Shown here in pieces: positions 34,763 through 43,912 of a stretch of DNA of 64,000 bases. Under the pieces are notes generated by a model. That model had not been told where the DNA came from. It did no database searches and saw only the letters and a list, made by a program, of their open reading frames with translations. Position 1 is the first letter of the stretch; the number at the start of each line of letters is the position of its first letter. The DNA is from Lujinxingia sediminis (GTDB lineage Bacteria; Myxococcota_A; Bradymonadia; Bradymonadales; Bradymonadaceae): positions 248,001-312,000 of the forward strand of contig NZ_SADD01000002.1 in NCBI RefSeq assembly GCF_004005565.1, given 5' to 3'. Made by a program: the position numbers and the translations under genes.

Positions 34763-34919
34763 CGCCGTGAGGCCATGTTGACGCCTTTGGATGCGAGATT
34801 GAGAGTGGCCTGAGCAAGGCGCAAATCGCAGGCGATGCTTTGTGCATCGTCGAGAATTTGCAACGCAGCTCAGGGTGCTCTCAATGCAGCAGACATGGCG
34901 TCAACGTGGGTTCACTGCG
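34763..34919. repeat. 157-bp fold-back repeat element, copy B
   Basis: This copy has the same length and orientation as 10483-10639. The first 23 bases (cgccgtgaggccatgttgac and on) pair with the last 23 at 19 positions when read as complement. An inner hairpin pairs gcaaat...gatgc with gcatc...atttgc near 34820-34862. It lies 22 bp upstream of a minus-strand start codon. It could be a mobile-type repeat or a structured RNA. Confidence 0.65.
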
Positions 34920-35134
34920 TAATAAGGCTCCGGTTGCGATCTACCCCCCGCGCGGGGGTCGGCAGTTTCTCATCATGCGCCGCGCGCCTTGTCAAACCCT
35001 TCCCGTAGCCTCAGAGAACTTTTCCCCCCCAGAAATGCGCCGGACGCGCCCGGCGTTGCCCGCATAGAGGCGCAGACTGCAGCGCAACGACGCGCGCCCC
35101 CCGACCACCTCCACCGACGCGAAAGGCCGAGCCG
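34920..35134. other. Intergenic stretch before msrA
   Basis: I see no ORF, repeat or hairpin here. It holds the msrA promoter but none is convincing. Confidence 0.4.
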
Positions 35135-35785
<651 letters not shown>

Positions 35786-35789
35786 AACC

Positions 35790-36055
35790 CGGCTTCTTCC
35801 GCCCATCGAGGTAAATTTTGGCCTCCAGGGCCGGAAGCTTCCGCACTCCGAGATAGATTTTTCACCCACTTGCCGGAAAGCTCCGCCCTGCCGCGCAGAT
35901 TTTTCACCTTGAGAACCAGAAAGCTCCGCCCTGTCGCGCAAATTTTTCGCCAACCTGCCGGAACCTTCCGCCCATCGAGGTAAATTTTTGGCCTCCCAGG
36001 CCGGAACCTTCCGCCCATCGAGGTAAATTTTTGCCTCCAGGGCCGGAAGCTTCCG
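35790..36055. repeat. Second palindrome array: CGGAASSTTCCG-like, seven copies at 42-43 bp
   Basis: Palindromes are centred at 35795.5, 35837.5, 35879.5, 35922.5, 35964.5, 36007.5 and 36049.5, so spacings are 42, 42, 43, 42, 43 and 42 bp. Clean copies are CGGAAGCTTCCG and CGGAACCTTCCG; others have one to three changes. Each linker has an A/T run (aaatttttg) about midway between palindromes. The array fills the gap between msrA and the minus-strand lipoprotein gene, its convergent neighbour. Confidence 0.9.
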
Positions 36056-36066
36056 TCTTTGAACGC

Positions 36067-36102
36067 AAAAAAATGGGGCGCCGCGCTCCGCGCGACGCCC
36101 CA
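36067..36102 (-). terminator. Rho-independent terminator, first of three duplicated copies
   Basis: A GC-rich imperfect hairpin (ggggcg...cgcccc with inner cgcg/cgcg pairing) is followed by seven T on the minus strand. It lies 52 bp after the stop of the lipoprotein gene 36154-36993. The same sequence occurs at 37403 and 38585. Confidence 0.8.
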
Positions 36103-36153
36103 CGTACGAGAGACCGCCCCACAGGGCGCGTCACTCACCACTTCGACCGACCT

Positions 36154-36993
36154 TTAGCGGGTGTAGATCTCCACAAAGCTCGGGCGCTGCTCGTCTTCGG
36201 AGCGACGGCGAGCACTCATCGAGTCGCCGCTGACGCACACGTCGTAGACCTCCTCGCCGACGGTGACCACGCCACCCTCGCTGGTGTAGGCCCCGGCGCT
36301 CTCTTCTTCGTAGGTGCCCGCCACATCACACTCGCAGCGACCGGCGGTCGCGTTGGTGATGCAGCTCACCTCGACGCTCGGGTCGGCCGAGCCGGCGATA
36401 TCCCCAAACCCTTCGCAGCCGAGAAACCCGATCGCCTGACAGTCGGCGGGAATGTAGACCAGCGCCTCGGCTTCGATGGTGATCGCGCGGGCGAAGTTGT
36501 CGGCCGTGACCACCAGAGTGCCGTCGGTGTCAACGTCGAGCGATTCCACCGACGAGCCGTCACACACCGACGCGAGGAGCGCGGCAAAGTCGAAATCGGT
36601 GCAGGCGTTACCAAAGCTCCAGGTGCCCTCGATGTCGCCATCGCAGGCGTCGTCCGGACCGAAGGTCGGCTCACAGGCCGGGGCGGGATCGGGATCGGTG
36701 CCGGCGTCTTCCTCCACGCCGGCGTCGTCGTCGGTGCCCGCATCTTCATCCGTGCCGGCATCGTCGTCCGTGCCCGCATCTTCATCGCCGCCGGCGTCCT
36801 CATCGTTGGAGCCGGTGTCCTCGTCGCTGCCCGTGTCCTCATCGCTCGACCCGGTGTCGCCGGCGTCCGGGGTTTCCTCGCCAATATCAAAGCCGGCGTC
36901 TGTATCGTTGGAGCTGCCGGTGTCATCACCACAGGCCGTCACCATCATCGCCGCCACACACACCACCAGCCATCGCTTCATCACACCGCGCAT
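36154..36993 (-). CDS. Lipoprotein, first member of a tandem family of three
   Basis: This 279-residue lipoprotein (MRGVMKRWLVV, lipobox VTAC) has a long acidic linker of repeated 'DEDTGS', 'DDDAGT' and 'DEDAGG' units to about residue 105. The C-terminal domain of about 170 residues has paired Cys: CEPTFGPDDACDGDIEGTW, GCEGFGDIAG, 'GRCECDVAGTYEEESAGAY' and 'VYDVCVSGDSM'. This matches the C-terminal domains of the genes at 37487 and 38670. The family is unknown to me. GAGG lies seven bases before the first ATG. It is likely anchored in the outer membrane with the domain exposed on a flexible stalk. Confidence 0.75.
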   Translation of the reverse strand: MRGVMKRWLVVCVAAMMVTACGDDTGSSNDTDAGFDIGEETPDAGDTGSSDEDTGSDEDTGSNDEDAGGDEDAGTDDDAGTDEDAGTDDDAGVEEDAGTDPDPAPACEPTFGPDDACDGDIEGTWSFGNACTDFDFAALLASVCDGSSVESLDVDTDGTLVVTADNFARAITIEAEALVYIPADCQAIGFLGCEGFGDIAGSADPSVEVSCITNATAGRCECDVAGTYEEESAGAYTSEGGVVTVGEEVYDVCVSGDSMSARRRSEDEQRPSFVEIYTR

Positions 36994-37138
36994 CTTTGCC
37001 TCGCTCTTTCGGATCGCGTTTCGGCGCGCCTTTCAACCACAGCGCGACCTCCGGCGATCATCTCTGTCCATAAGTAGGGGTCAACGTGGGTGTTGTAGCG
37101 CCGAGTTCCCTCCGAGATCAACCCCGGGACGAAGCGCG

Positions 37139-37311
37139 TGACCCACGGTCGCCTCTTAACCGTAAAAAGCCCTGCCGCCGGCACGACCCTGGGTCACCTC
37201 CCAGTCTGACCGTGGGTCACCTCCCGACATGACCCACGGTCGCCTCTCAGCGTGACCCACGGTCGCCTCTCAGCGTGACCCACGGTCGCCTCTCAGCATG
37301 ACCCACGGTCG
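37139..37311. repeat. Palindrome array C: TGACCCACGGTC, 23-bp spacing
   Basis: Copies with GACC at 37140, 37185, 37208, 37231, 37254, 37277 and 37300 are 45 bp apart once and then 23 bp five times. The copy at 37208 reads TGACCGTGGGTCA, the exact reverse complement of TGACCCACGGTCA. Linkers read gcctctcagcg. It lies between tandem minus-strand lipoprotein genes. Confidence 0.93.
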
Positions 37312-37320
37312 CCTCTCACC

Positions 37321-37493
37321 CGCATAAACGCTTGCCTTTGTCGGTCTCTCGGACGGCCCCATACCCCGCTCCCGTGTCGGAGAGTCACCGCGGCAACCAC
37401 GCAAAAAAGGGCGCCGCGCTCCGCGCGACGCCCCACTCGCGAGAGACCGCCCCACAGGGCACGTCGCTCATCACTTCGACCGACCTTCAGCGG
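37321..37493. repeat. Duplicated 3' flank, copy 1
   Basis: This segment, including the terminator at 37403-37434 and the last codons of the gene, matches 38503-38678 along most of its length (cgcataaacgct..., acggcccca..., ccgcggcaaccacgcaaaaa). The part from the terminator onward also matches 36067-36160. It shows that genes and downstream regions were duplicated together. Confidence 0.85.
37403..37434 (-). terminator. Rho-independent terminator, second duplicated copy
   Basis: The hairpin gggcgccgcg...cgcgcgacgccc is followed by six T on the minus strand, 53 bp after the stop of gene 37487-38314. Confidence 0.8.
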
Positions 37494-38314
37494 CTGTAAA
37501 CCTCCACCAGAAAGCGCGCTCCGGGATCGTCGGGACGAAGACGCATCGTGAGTCCACCCCCTTCTGCACATACATCGTAGATCACCCCGTCCACGTTCAA
37601 CTCGCCCTCATTGTAGGTGTAGCCGCCGTTGGCTTCCCGCACGTAGGTACCGGTGACGTCGCACTCGCAAAGCCCCGCAGCCTCATTCGTGACGCAGGTC
37701 GTCTCCAGGTCGGAGAATGAGTTGACCATGTTCTCATGGCCCTGGCATCCCCCAAACAGCATCGTCGGGCAACCGAGCGGGATATGGGCCACGGCGTCGA
37801 CATCCACCTCCACAACACGCGAGAAGTTCGACGCGCTCACCTCCATCGAGCCCCGGGCCAACATCTCAAACTCCACCAACTCTGCGCCCTCGCAGTTTGA
37901 GTAGAGCGCCAGGGCCTCGATGGTCTGCTGCGGACAGAGGCTCTCGAAGGTCCAACTCCCCTCAATATCTCCGCCGCAGGCGTCCTCCTGCCCGAAGTTC
38001 TCATCGCAGGCCGGCACAGTTCCCGGATCAGTGTCGGGATCATCGCCCGTGTCCTCTTCGATGCCTGTATCCTCCTCGATGCCGGTGTCCTGCGTGTCTC
38101 CAACGTCTTGCGGAGAGCCCGTATCATGCTCGTCTCCGGCATCCGTCAGCTCTCCGGCGTCGTCTTCGGCGCCGCCGTCGTTGAGGTCCCCGGCGTCGTC
38201 CTCCACCTGCGAATCTCCGCCGTCGGAGGGAGGCGTGATGTTGTTGATCTCGATGCAGGCCGACGAGAACGCCAGCACAGCCACCAGCGCACAGATTTTT
38301 AAATCAAAAGTCAT
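37487..38314 (-). CDS. Lipoprotein, second member of the tandem family
   Basis: The ATG at 38314 follows AGGAG, giving 275 residues (MTFDLKICALVAVLAFSSAC). After the lipidated Cys the stretch CIEINNITPPSDGG is shared with the third member. An acidic linker ('EDDAGDLNDGGAEDDAG', 'TGIEEDTGIEEDTG') leads to the C-terminal domain with CDENFGQEDACGGDIEGSW, FGGCQGHENM, 'GLCECDVTGTYVREANGGY' and 'IYDVCAEGGGLTMRLR'. Six or more conserved Cys suggest disulfides. Its role is unknown. The downstream flank is a duplicate of that of the third gene. Confidence 0.75.
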   Translation of the reverse strand: MTFDLKICALVAVLAFSSACIEINNITPPSDGGDSQVEDDAGDLNDGGAEDDAGELTDAGDEHDTGSPQDVGDTQDTGIEEDTGIEEDTGDDPDTDPGTVPACDENFGQEDACGGDIEGSWTFESLCPQQTIEALALYSNCEGAELVEFEMLARGSMEVSASNFSRVVEVDVDAVAHIPLGCPTMLFGGCQGHENMVNSFSDLETTCVTNEAAGLCECDVTGTYVREANGGYTYNEGELNVDGVIYDVCAEGGGLTMRLRPDDPGARFLVEVYSR

Positions 38315-38502
38315 GACATGTTCTCCTGATAACGCGCGCTCGGACGCCTCAAAGACGTCCATCGCTCTCCGTCGCTCTGCACCGCGCGTCCTGTTTCGTT
38401 GAAATCCATCGCCGCAGATCTAGCGACTTCGCGCTCGCGCTTCAACCTCCCTCTCACCGTCCCACATGCCTCGTCTCGTCCGACCCTGAGTCGAACATCA
38501 GC

Positions 38503-38678
38503 CGCATAAACGCTGGCTTATGTCTGTCCCCAGGACGGCCCCATGCCCCGCTCCCATGTCGGGGAATCGCCGCGGCAACCACGCAAAAAAAGGGCGCCGC
38601 GCTTCGCGCGACGCCCCACTTGCGAAAGACCGCCCCACAGGGACCGCCACTCCCTACGCCGACCGACCTTCAGGGGCC
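38503..38678. repeat. Duplicated 3' flank, copy 2
   Basis: This is the partner of 37321-37493, with the same order of blocks and the terminator at 38585-38617. Confidence 0.85.
38585..38617 (-). terminator. Rho-independent terminator, third duplicated copy
   Basis: The hairpin gggcgccgcg...cgcgcgacgccc is followed by seven T on the minus strand, 53 bp after the stop of gene 38670-39500. Confidence 0.8.
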
Positions 38679-39500
38679 GTAAACCTCCACATAGACCGCC
38701 TCATCCGGGTTGTCGGGGCGAGGACGCAGGGTGAGACCGCTTCCCGAACGGCACACGTCGTAGGTCAAGTCGTCCGTGACCACCGTCCCGTCTTCATAGA
38801 CGTAGCCGCCGTCGCTCTCGCTGATAAAGCTTCCGGTCACCTCACACTCACACCGCGCCGCGCCCTGGTTGAGCACACAGGAGACGTCCAGTCCGGAGAA
38901 CGAGCTGGCGATAAGTTCATAGGTATCGCACCCGCCAAAGAGCAGCTCCGGGCAGCTTGTGGGCACGTAGGTCTCGGCCTGCACGTCGATCTCGACCGTG
39001 CGCGCGAAGTTCGTGCCGCTGACGGTGAGCGTGCCCGTCACAACCTCTTCGTACGAGACCAACTCCGCCTCGGCGCAGGTCGACGCGAGAACGGTCGACG
39101 ACATATCGGTAGCGTTGCAGATGCTATCGAGCGTCCAGCTCCCCACGATATCTCCGCCGCAGGCGTCCTCCGGCGCAAAGTTCTCATCGCAGGCCGGCAG
39201 AGGTCCGGAATCATTGCCGGTGTCTTCGTCGCTGCCGGCGTCTTCGTCGCTGCCGGCGTCTTCGTCGTCGCTGCCGGTATCGTCGTCGACCGGGTCGTCA
39301 TCCCCGGTGTCCATCGGATCGCCGGCGTCGTCCTCCCCGCCGACGTCGCCGTTATCGCCGGCGTCGGCGCCGCCCGTGTCTTCATCGGTCTGGGAGTTTC
39401 CACCACCATCGGCCGGAGGCGTAATGTTGTTGATCTCGATGCAGGACACCGAGAGCCCCAGCGCGAGCGCCACCGCGCACATCTTCAGTAGATGGGTCAT
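38670..39500 (-). CDS. Lipoprotein, third member of the tandem family
   Basis: I use the ATG at 39500 (an in-frame GTG precedes it), giving 276 residues (MTHLLKMCAVALALGLSVSC). The start CIEINNITPPADGG and the C-terminal domain (CDENFAPEDACGGDIVGSW, FGGCDTYELI, 'ARCECEVTGSFISESDGGY', 'TYDVCRSGSGLTLRPR') make it the closest relative of the second member. The linker carries units DEDAGS and DEDTGN. GAGAGAG precedes the start. With its neighbours it forms a head-to-tail family of three, each with its own terminator, so each is probably transcribed alone. Confidence 0.75.
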   Translation of the reverse strand: MTHLLKMCAVALALGLSVSCIEINNITPPADGGGNSQTDEDTGGADAGDNGDVGGEDDAGDPMDTGDDDPVDDDTGSDDEDAGSDEDAGSDEDTGNDSGPLPACDENFAPEDACGGDIVGSWTLDSICNATDMSSTVLASTCAEAELVSYEEVVTGTLTVSGTNFARTVEIDVQAETYVPTSCPELLFGGCDTYELIASSFSGLDVSCVLNQGAARCECEVTGSFISESDGGYVYEDGTVVTDDLTYDVCRSGSGLTLRPRPDNPDEAVYVEVYGP

Positions 39501-39658
39501 CACTCTCTCTCATCATGGCGCGCAGACCGGTGCGACACGTCTCTTCGTCGTCACCACCTCGCGCACGCGTCTTTAAGGCAATCCGTCTGCCGCGTTCTAA
39601 CAACTTCCCAATGCAGTCTCAATACCACGTCACGTGTACACGCATCGCTCAGCGAACC

Positions 39659-39761
39659 TGACCCACGGTCATCTCTCAACCGCACCATCACTGGCTTTTC
39701 TGCGACCCAGGGTCATCGCTACAGCTGACCCACGGTCACCTTTCAAAACGACCCACGGTCA
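39659..39761. repeat. Palindrome array D (four copies)
   Basis: Palindromes start at 39660, 39704, 39727 and 39750; gaps are 44, 23 and 23 bp. The 44-bp linker has ggcttttctgcg, similar to other 44-bp linkers. It lies between the third lipoprotein gene and the beta-propeller gene. Confidence 0.92.
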
Positions 39762-39788
39762 CCGCTCACCGGCGTCCCCAGACGCAAC

Positions 39789-39814
39789 GAGGGAGCGAGT
39801 CACCTCGCTCCCTC
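39789..39814 (-). terminator. Strong hairpin downstream of the beta-propeller gene
   Basis: A perfect 11-base stem (gagggagcgag / ctcgctccctc) with a four-base loop lies 63 bp beyond the stop of gene 39877-42081. No T-run follows. Confidence 0.55.
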
Positions 39815-39876
39815 ATGCACCCTCAATGCTGCCGGTCAGGGCACCTCACCGCGGGTGAGGCGCCCGAATCACGCGC

Positions 39877-42081
39877 TTAGAAACGCTCGCGCAGAAGCAC
39901 CGAGGCCAGCTCTTCGTCGGTGTTGTAGACGTTGTTGACCTTCATACCCACGTCGCTCAGCGAGTACACAAACTCCTCGCCATTTTCGCTGCTCATGATG
40001 ATGCTGCGACGCATCTGGGAGTACCAGCCCCAGTAGTCTTCCTGCTGGCAGCCCGGCTCCATGTCGTAGCGCACGCAGTGCGAGTCGGCCACCAGGTCGC
40101 CGTGGCTGACGCGACCGATCTCAGTGATGCCGGCATCTTCGGCCTCTTCTTCCGCGTCGATCTCAAAGAGCATCAGGCCGGTGAACTGCTCGCCACCATC
40201 CCAGATGTTCATCGGCACGCTGAGCACGCCCAGGCGAGCCTGGTAGGTGAAGGCGTGGTGGTTCCACATCGCTTCGCTGTCGGAGGACCAGCCACCGGTG
40301 GAGATGACGTGGTGATGCTTGAGCTTCGGATCGGTCATGTCGCTCACATCGAAGACCTGCAGGTGCACGCCGCTCATCACGCCGTTCTCATCGCCGTCGC
40401 GACCGATCGCCAGGAGGTAATCGTCGCTTAAGGGGTGCAGGTAGCTGGAGAAGCCGGTGATCTTCAGCTCACCGAGCACTTTGGGGTCGTTGGGGTCGGA
40501 GAGATCCAGGGTGTAGAGGGGGTCGGTCTCGCGGAAGGTCACGATGTAGCCGCGGTCGCCCATCATGCGCGAGCTGTAGATGCGCTCGGTCGGGGCGAGG
40601 TTGCGCACCGAGCCGGTCTCCACGAGTTCACCGTTCTCTTCTTTGACGACGATGACGTGGTTGCCTCCCGCGTCGGTCTGCTCGCCAGTCTCCTGGTCCC
40701 AGTCCCAGCGGTTATCGGTGGTCGCCACGCGCAGGTGACCTTCGTACTCGCTGAACGAGAACTGGTTGAGCAACCAGCCATCGACCTTGCCGCTGGCGCG
40801 GTACTCGGGCTGACCGTCGGAATGCAGCGCGAATTTGTGGATATGCGACTCATTCTGGCGACCGTTGCCACCCCACCACCACCACCAGCGGCTGCTCATC
40901 GCCACGTAGAGGTTGTCCTGGGAGGCGTAGACCTGCCAGCCATTGGCCAGCAGACCGGTGGAGTCGATGGAGGTCTTGGTATCGAGATCGAAGCTGGAGA
41001 TCGAGAGCACGCCAAGCTGGTTGGCGTTATCGGTCATGTAGATCTCATTGCACTCATAGAGAGGCTCTTCGAGCAGCACCGCACCGTCGTGGTCGAGGAT
41101 GCGCTGGCGGGGGAACCAGCTCTGCACATCTTCATCAGCGAGCTGCTCGGTGAGGAAGGCTTTCACCAGGGGACGGGCCTCATCGCGCATCACCTCGAGC
41201 TCTTCGAGCGTCGTCTCATAGTCGCGCTCGGGCAGCCCGGGGATCTCGTCGTTGTACATGTACTGCCAGATGTTGATGTTGCGCATCCCGCCGTTGCTGA
41301 CCACGTAGACCTTATCGTCGATCATGCGGCCGTTGGTGTAGTTGCCCTCGATGTCGACCTGCTTCTCGATGACCGGGTTGGTGCGGTCACTGACATCCAG
41401 GATCGTCAGGCGGGTACCGTAGAAGGGCTCCACGTACTCGCCAGGCTCGCTCGGCTCGCGATCTTCGCCGGGCTCAACGCCGTCCTCGGAGCCGACCTCG
41501 TCGTAGTAGTAATCGTTGTGCTGCCAGACGTAGCTGAAGACGGCGACGCGATCGCCCTTCAGAAAGAGGCTGTGCGGGTAGGCCTGCTCCGGGAAATCGA
41601 AGCGACCGACGCGGTCGGTGTCCTCCGGCGGCCAGCTCTTGAGGATCTGAAGCGAGCCGTCGGCCACCGTGTAGATGTAGTCCCCGTCGGTCTTGACGAT
41701 ATCGGGCTCATCGACCCCCTCCTCCTGCACGTTGGTCTCGGTAAACTCCGAGGGGCTCTCGCCGCGGTCGCCGCCGGCGCTGTCGTCACCGGCTTCGGGC
41801 GCGCCGGGCTCGGGCTCGCCGGCATCAAAATCGACATCGCCCCACCAGTGCTGGCTGTAGCGGTTCTGAAGCACCTGTTCGGTGAGCGAGTCGACCACAT
41901 CGTCGCGCACATCCTCACAGCCCTGGGCGGGCATCAGCCGGTAGCTGGCGCTGGAGGTAGTATCGCGGCGAGGAGTGTCGTCTCCCTCACCACAGGCGGC
42001 GACCATGGTTACGGCGCCGACCGTGGCGGCAACGCGCGGCAGCCATCGATGCCATCGTTCAGAATTTTGAGACTTTTTCAT
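39877..42081 (-). CDS. Secreted lipoprotein with a C-terminal beta-propeller domain
   Basis: The ATG at 42081 follows AGAGG and gives 734 residues; the longer frame to 42252 has no site. The signal peptide ends in MVAAC. The body matches the 'beta propeller domain' family (COG4880): EEGVDEPDIVKTDGDYIYTVADG, LFLKGDRVAVFSYVW, 'TRLTILDVSDRTNPVIEKQVDIEGNYTNGRMIDDKVYVV' pieces, LTDLSDPNDPKVLGELKITGFSSYLHP-like 'GELKITGFSSYLHPL', and 'VSDMTDPKLKHHHVISTGGWSSDSEAMWNHHAFTY' pieces. Family proteins are extracellular or cell-wall-linked and their role is unknown. A HHHV and NHHAF pair and a WWWWWGG run are notable but unexplained. The gene has arrays on both sides (D and E). Confidence 0.85.
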   Translation of the reverse strand: MKKSQNSERWHRWLPRVAATVGAVTMVAACGEGDDTPRRDTTSSASYRLMPAQGCEDVRDDVVDSLTEQVLQNRYSQHWWGDVDFDAGEPEPGAPEAGDDSAGGDRGESPSEFTETNVQEEGVDEPDIVKTDGDYIYTVADGSLQILKSWPPEDTDRVGRFDFPEQAYPHSLFLKGDRVAVFSYVWQHNDYYYDEVGSEDGVEPGEDREPSEPGEYVEPFYGTRLTILDVSDRTNPVIEKQVDIEGNYTNGRMIDDKVYVVSNGGMRNINIWQYMYNDEIPGLPERDYETTLEELEVMRDEARPLVKAFLTEQLADEDVQSWFPRQRILDHDGAVLLEEPLYECNEIYMTDNANQLGVLSISSFDLDTKTSIDSTGLLANGWQVYASQDNLYVAMSSRWWWWWGGNGRQNESHIHKFALHSDGQPEYRASGKVDGWLLNQFSFSEYEGHLRVATTDNRWDWDQETGEQTDAGGNHVIVVKEENGELVETGSVRNLAPTERIYSSRMMGDRGYIVTFRETDPLYTLDLSDPNDPKVLGELKITGFSSYLHPLSDDYLLAIGRDGDENGVMSGVHLQVFDVSDMTDPKLKHHHVISTGGWSSDSEAMWNHHAFTYQARLGVLSVPMNIWDGGEQFTGLMLFEIDAEEEAEDAGITEIGRVSHGDLVADSHCVRYDMEPGCQQEDYWGWYSQMRRSIIMSSENGEEFVYSLSDVGMKVNNVYNTDEELASVLLRERF

Positions 42082-42360
42082 CGCAGACCTCTCAGATTTT
42101 TTGGGGGTTAGCGTCATGGTGTCGTCGTCGAAGTGCGTCAATCGCCTTATTTCATGCCACGTTGCGACGATTTGGGGCGTTTCGTATCGAGCATCGTCGC
42201 GGTGATGGCCCCAGACTAGAGCAATCTCGATGCCAGGATCGCCTAAACGCACAAAATAGATCGTATTTTTCGACTATTCTTCGTCTGAATGACGTCGCTC
42301 GCTGCCTCAGTCGTGAGGAGTTTCGCGACTTCCCGGGCTTTCAATAGCGATGGCCTTTGA
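42082..42360. other. Upstream region of the beta-propeller gene
   Basis: This is a relatively AT-rich segment, with runs such as aaaatagatcgtatttttcgactattc near 42250-42280 that could hold a promoter. I cannot fix boxes with confidence. It contains no ORF of note. Confidence 0.4.
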
Positions 42361-42869
42361 TGACCCTGGGTTGAGCCCGGGGCAGGTTTTATGCGGGTGC
42401 CAGGTGACCCCGGGTCGACTTGAATCATAACCCACGGTCACCTCCACAGTCGACCCACGGTCAACTCCACAGACGACCCACGGTCATTTTTTGCGATGAC
42501 CCTCGGTCACCCGTAAGACGGTTTTTTCGCGCCCGTAAAATGACCCTCGGTCACCTCCACAGACGACCCTCGGTCATTTTTTGCGATGACCCTCGGTCAC
42601 CCGTGAGACTGGTTTTTCGCGCCGGTAAAATGACCCTCGGTCACCTCCACAGACGACCCTCGGTCAACTCCACAGACGACCCTCGGTCAACTCCACAGAC
42701 GACCCACGGTCATTTTTTGCGATGACCCTCGGTCACCCGTGAGACTGGTTTTTCGCGCCGGTAAAATGACCCTCGGTCACCTCCACAGACGACCTACGGT
42801 AACCTCCACAGACGACCCTCGGTCGCACCTGGGCCTGTAGGTATGCGCCCGAGAGGTGACCCCGGGTTA
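42361..42869. repeat. Palindrome array E: 18 copies, spacing 23 or 44 bp
   Basis: GACC positions are 42362, 42406, 42429, 42452, 42475, 42498, 42542, 42565, 42588, 42632, 42655, 42678, 42701, 42724, 42768, 42791, 42814 and 42858. Every gap is exactly 23 or 44 bp. Most cores are GACCCTCGGTC, with GACCCACGGTC at the left side. The 44-bp linkers share a T-run and cgcgcc followed by gtaaaa. It lies between two tandem minus-strand genes. Confidence 0.95.
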
Positions 42870-42903
42870 TCCGCTCCGGGGCAAACGTATGGCGAGGCCG
42901 CGC

Positions 42904-43809
42904 TCAGCGACGGCAGTTCTCGTTGTCGGGCTCGCGGTTGGCGAGGACTTCGGAAAAGGTGGGTGCGGCCTCGGCGCAGGAGATGGTGCCGTCGGCATTT
43001 TCATCCAGGTTGATGGCCCCGCCCAGCCCGTCGATGCGCACCATCGTGAAGGCGCTGTAGGCGTCGTTGGGCTCCACATCCGGCGCGATGGCACAGAGGG
43101 AGGCCGAGGCGCCGTAGACCTCCATGCGCGTGGTCGTGGCGCTGCCGCCTTCAATGCGGTTGGGAGCGGTGAGCTGGCCTGTGTAACGCACGATCTGGCG
43201 CTGGGCCATGTAGCGTCGGCAACCGCTGCCGGCGATCTCGAGCGTGACCCCGGGTTGGCCGTCGTTGTCGGCGTCGACCACCGCCGGGTTGTCGGCTTCG
43301 GCGGGAATGGAATCGCCGGTCGGGTCATCGAGCTCAAGGCCCCACAGCCCCACCTCGGTCGCCGAGGTGTAGGCCCCGCCGGTGGTGGGGCGCGTCACAA
43401 ATCCCTGGTCGATGTGCGGGGTGGCGATGCTCTCAATCACCGCGGGAGGGACCACGGGGCGAAGCCCCAGCACGGGGCTGAGCTCCAGCTCACAGAGGGC
43501 GCGCTGCTCATCGAGGAGCTCGCCATCTTCGGCGATGGTGACGATGTAATAGCCCATCGAAACCTGCTCCTGACCCAGCACGCAGCTCGACGCGCGGTGA
43601 GCCTGAAGCCAGATTCCACCCAGGGTGCCCGCGCCACTGCCATCGCCCGGACCTACATCTGCGGAGGGCCCGACCTCGGGAAGCCCCGCATCTTCAAAGA
43701 CCTGCGCCTCAAAGTCGCTGTCGCCCCGCTCCACCTGGCAGCCCGTGACACCTGCCAGGAGCATGCACGCCACGCCCACCAACCTCTTTCTCTGCGCTCT
43801 TTTTCTCAT
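42904..43809 (-). CDS. Lipoprotein of unknown function, paired with the FadL-like gene
   Basis: The ATG at 43809 follows GAGGCAGG, giving 301 residues (MRKRAQRKRLVGVACMLLAG, lipobox VTGC). A short acidic linker leads to a domain starting GGIWLQAHRASSCVLGQEQVSM with four Cys (SSC, ALCELEL, SGCRRYM, ASLCAIAP). A Ca-binding-like DADNDGQPGVTL and a second Asp/Glu/Asn-rich loop NLDENADGTISCAEA near the end suggest metal loops. I do not recognise the family. It starts 104 bp after the FadL-like gene on the same strand and may be co-transcribed; the two may act together at the outer membrane, which is inference. Confidence 0.7.
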   Translation of the reverse strand: MRKRAQRKRLVGVACMLLAGVTGCQVERGDSDFEAQVFEDAGLPEVGPSADVGPGDGSGAGTLGGIWLQAHRASSCVLGQEQVSMGYYIVTIAEDGELLDEQRALCELELSPVLGLRPVVPPAVIESIATPHIDQGFVTRPTTGGAYTSATEVGLWGLELDDPTGDSIPAEADNPAVVDADNDGQPGVTLEIAGSGCRRYMAQRQIVRYTGQLTAPNRIEGGSATTTRMEVYGASASLCAIAPDVEPNDAYSAFTMVRIDGLGGAINLDENADGTISCAEAAPTFSEVLANREPDNENCRR

Positions 43810-43912
43810 CGACCTGCCTCGACCACGACGAACCCGGGCACACACAACGCCAAATACACCTGCAAAACCAACACCTTACAAACCCATCCACACCGAAAAC
43901 GCGCACCTGCGC

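Noticed and set aside
40435-42111. 558-codon plus-strand frame opposite the beta-propeller gene
   Set aside because: It is a shadow; the minus-strand protein matches a known family and has a signal peptide.
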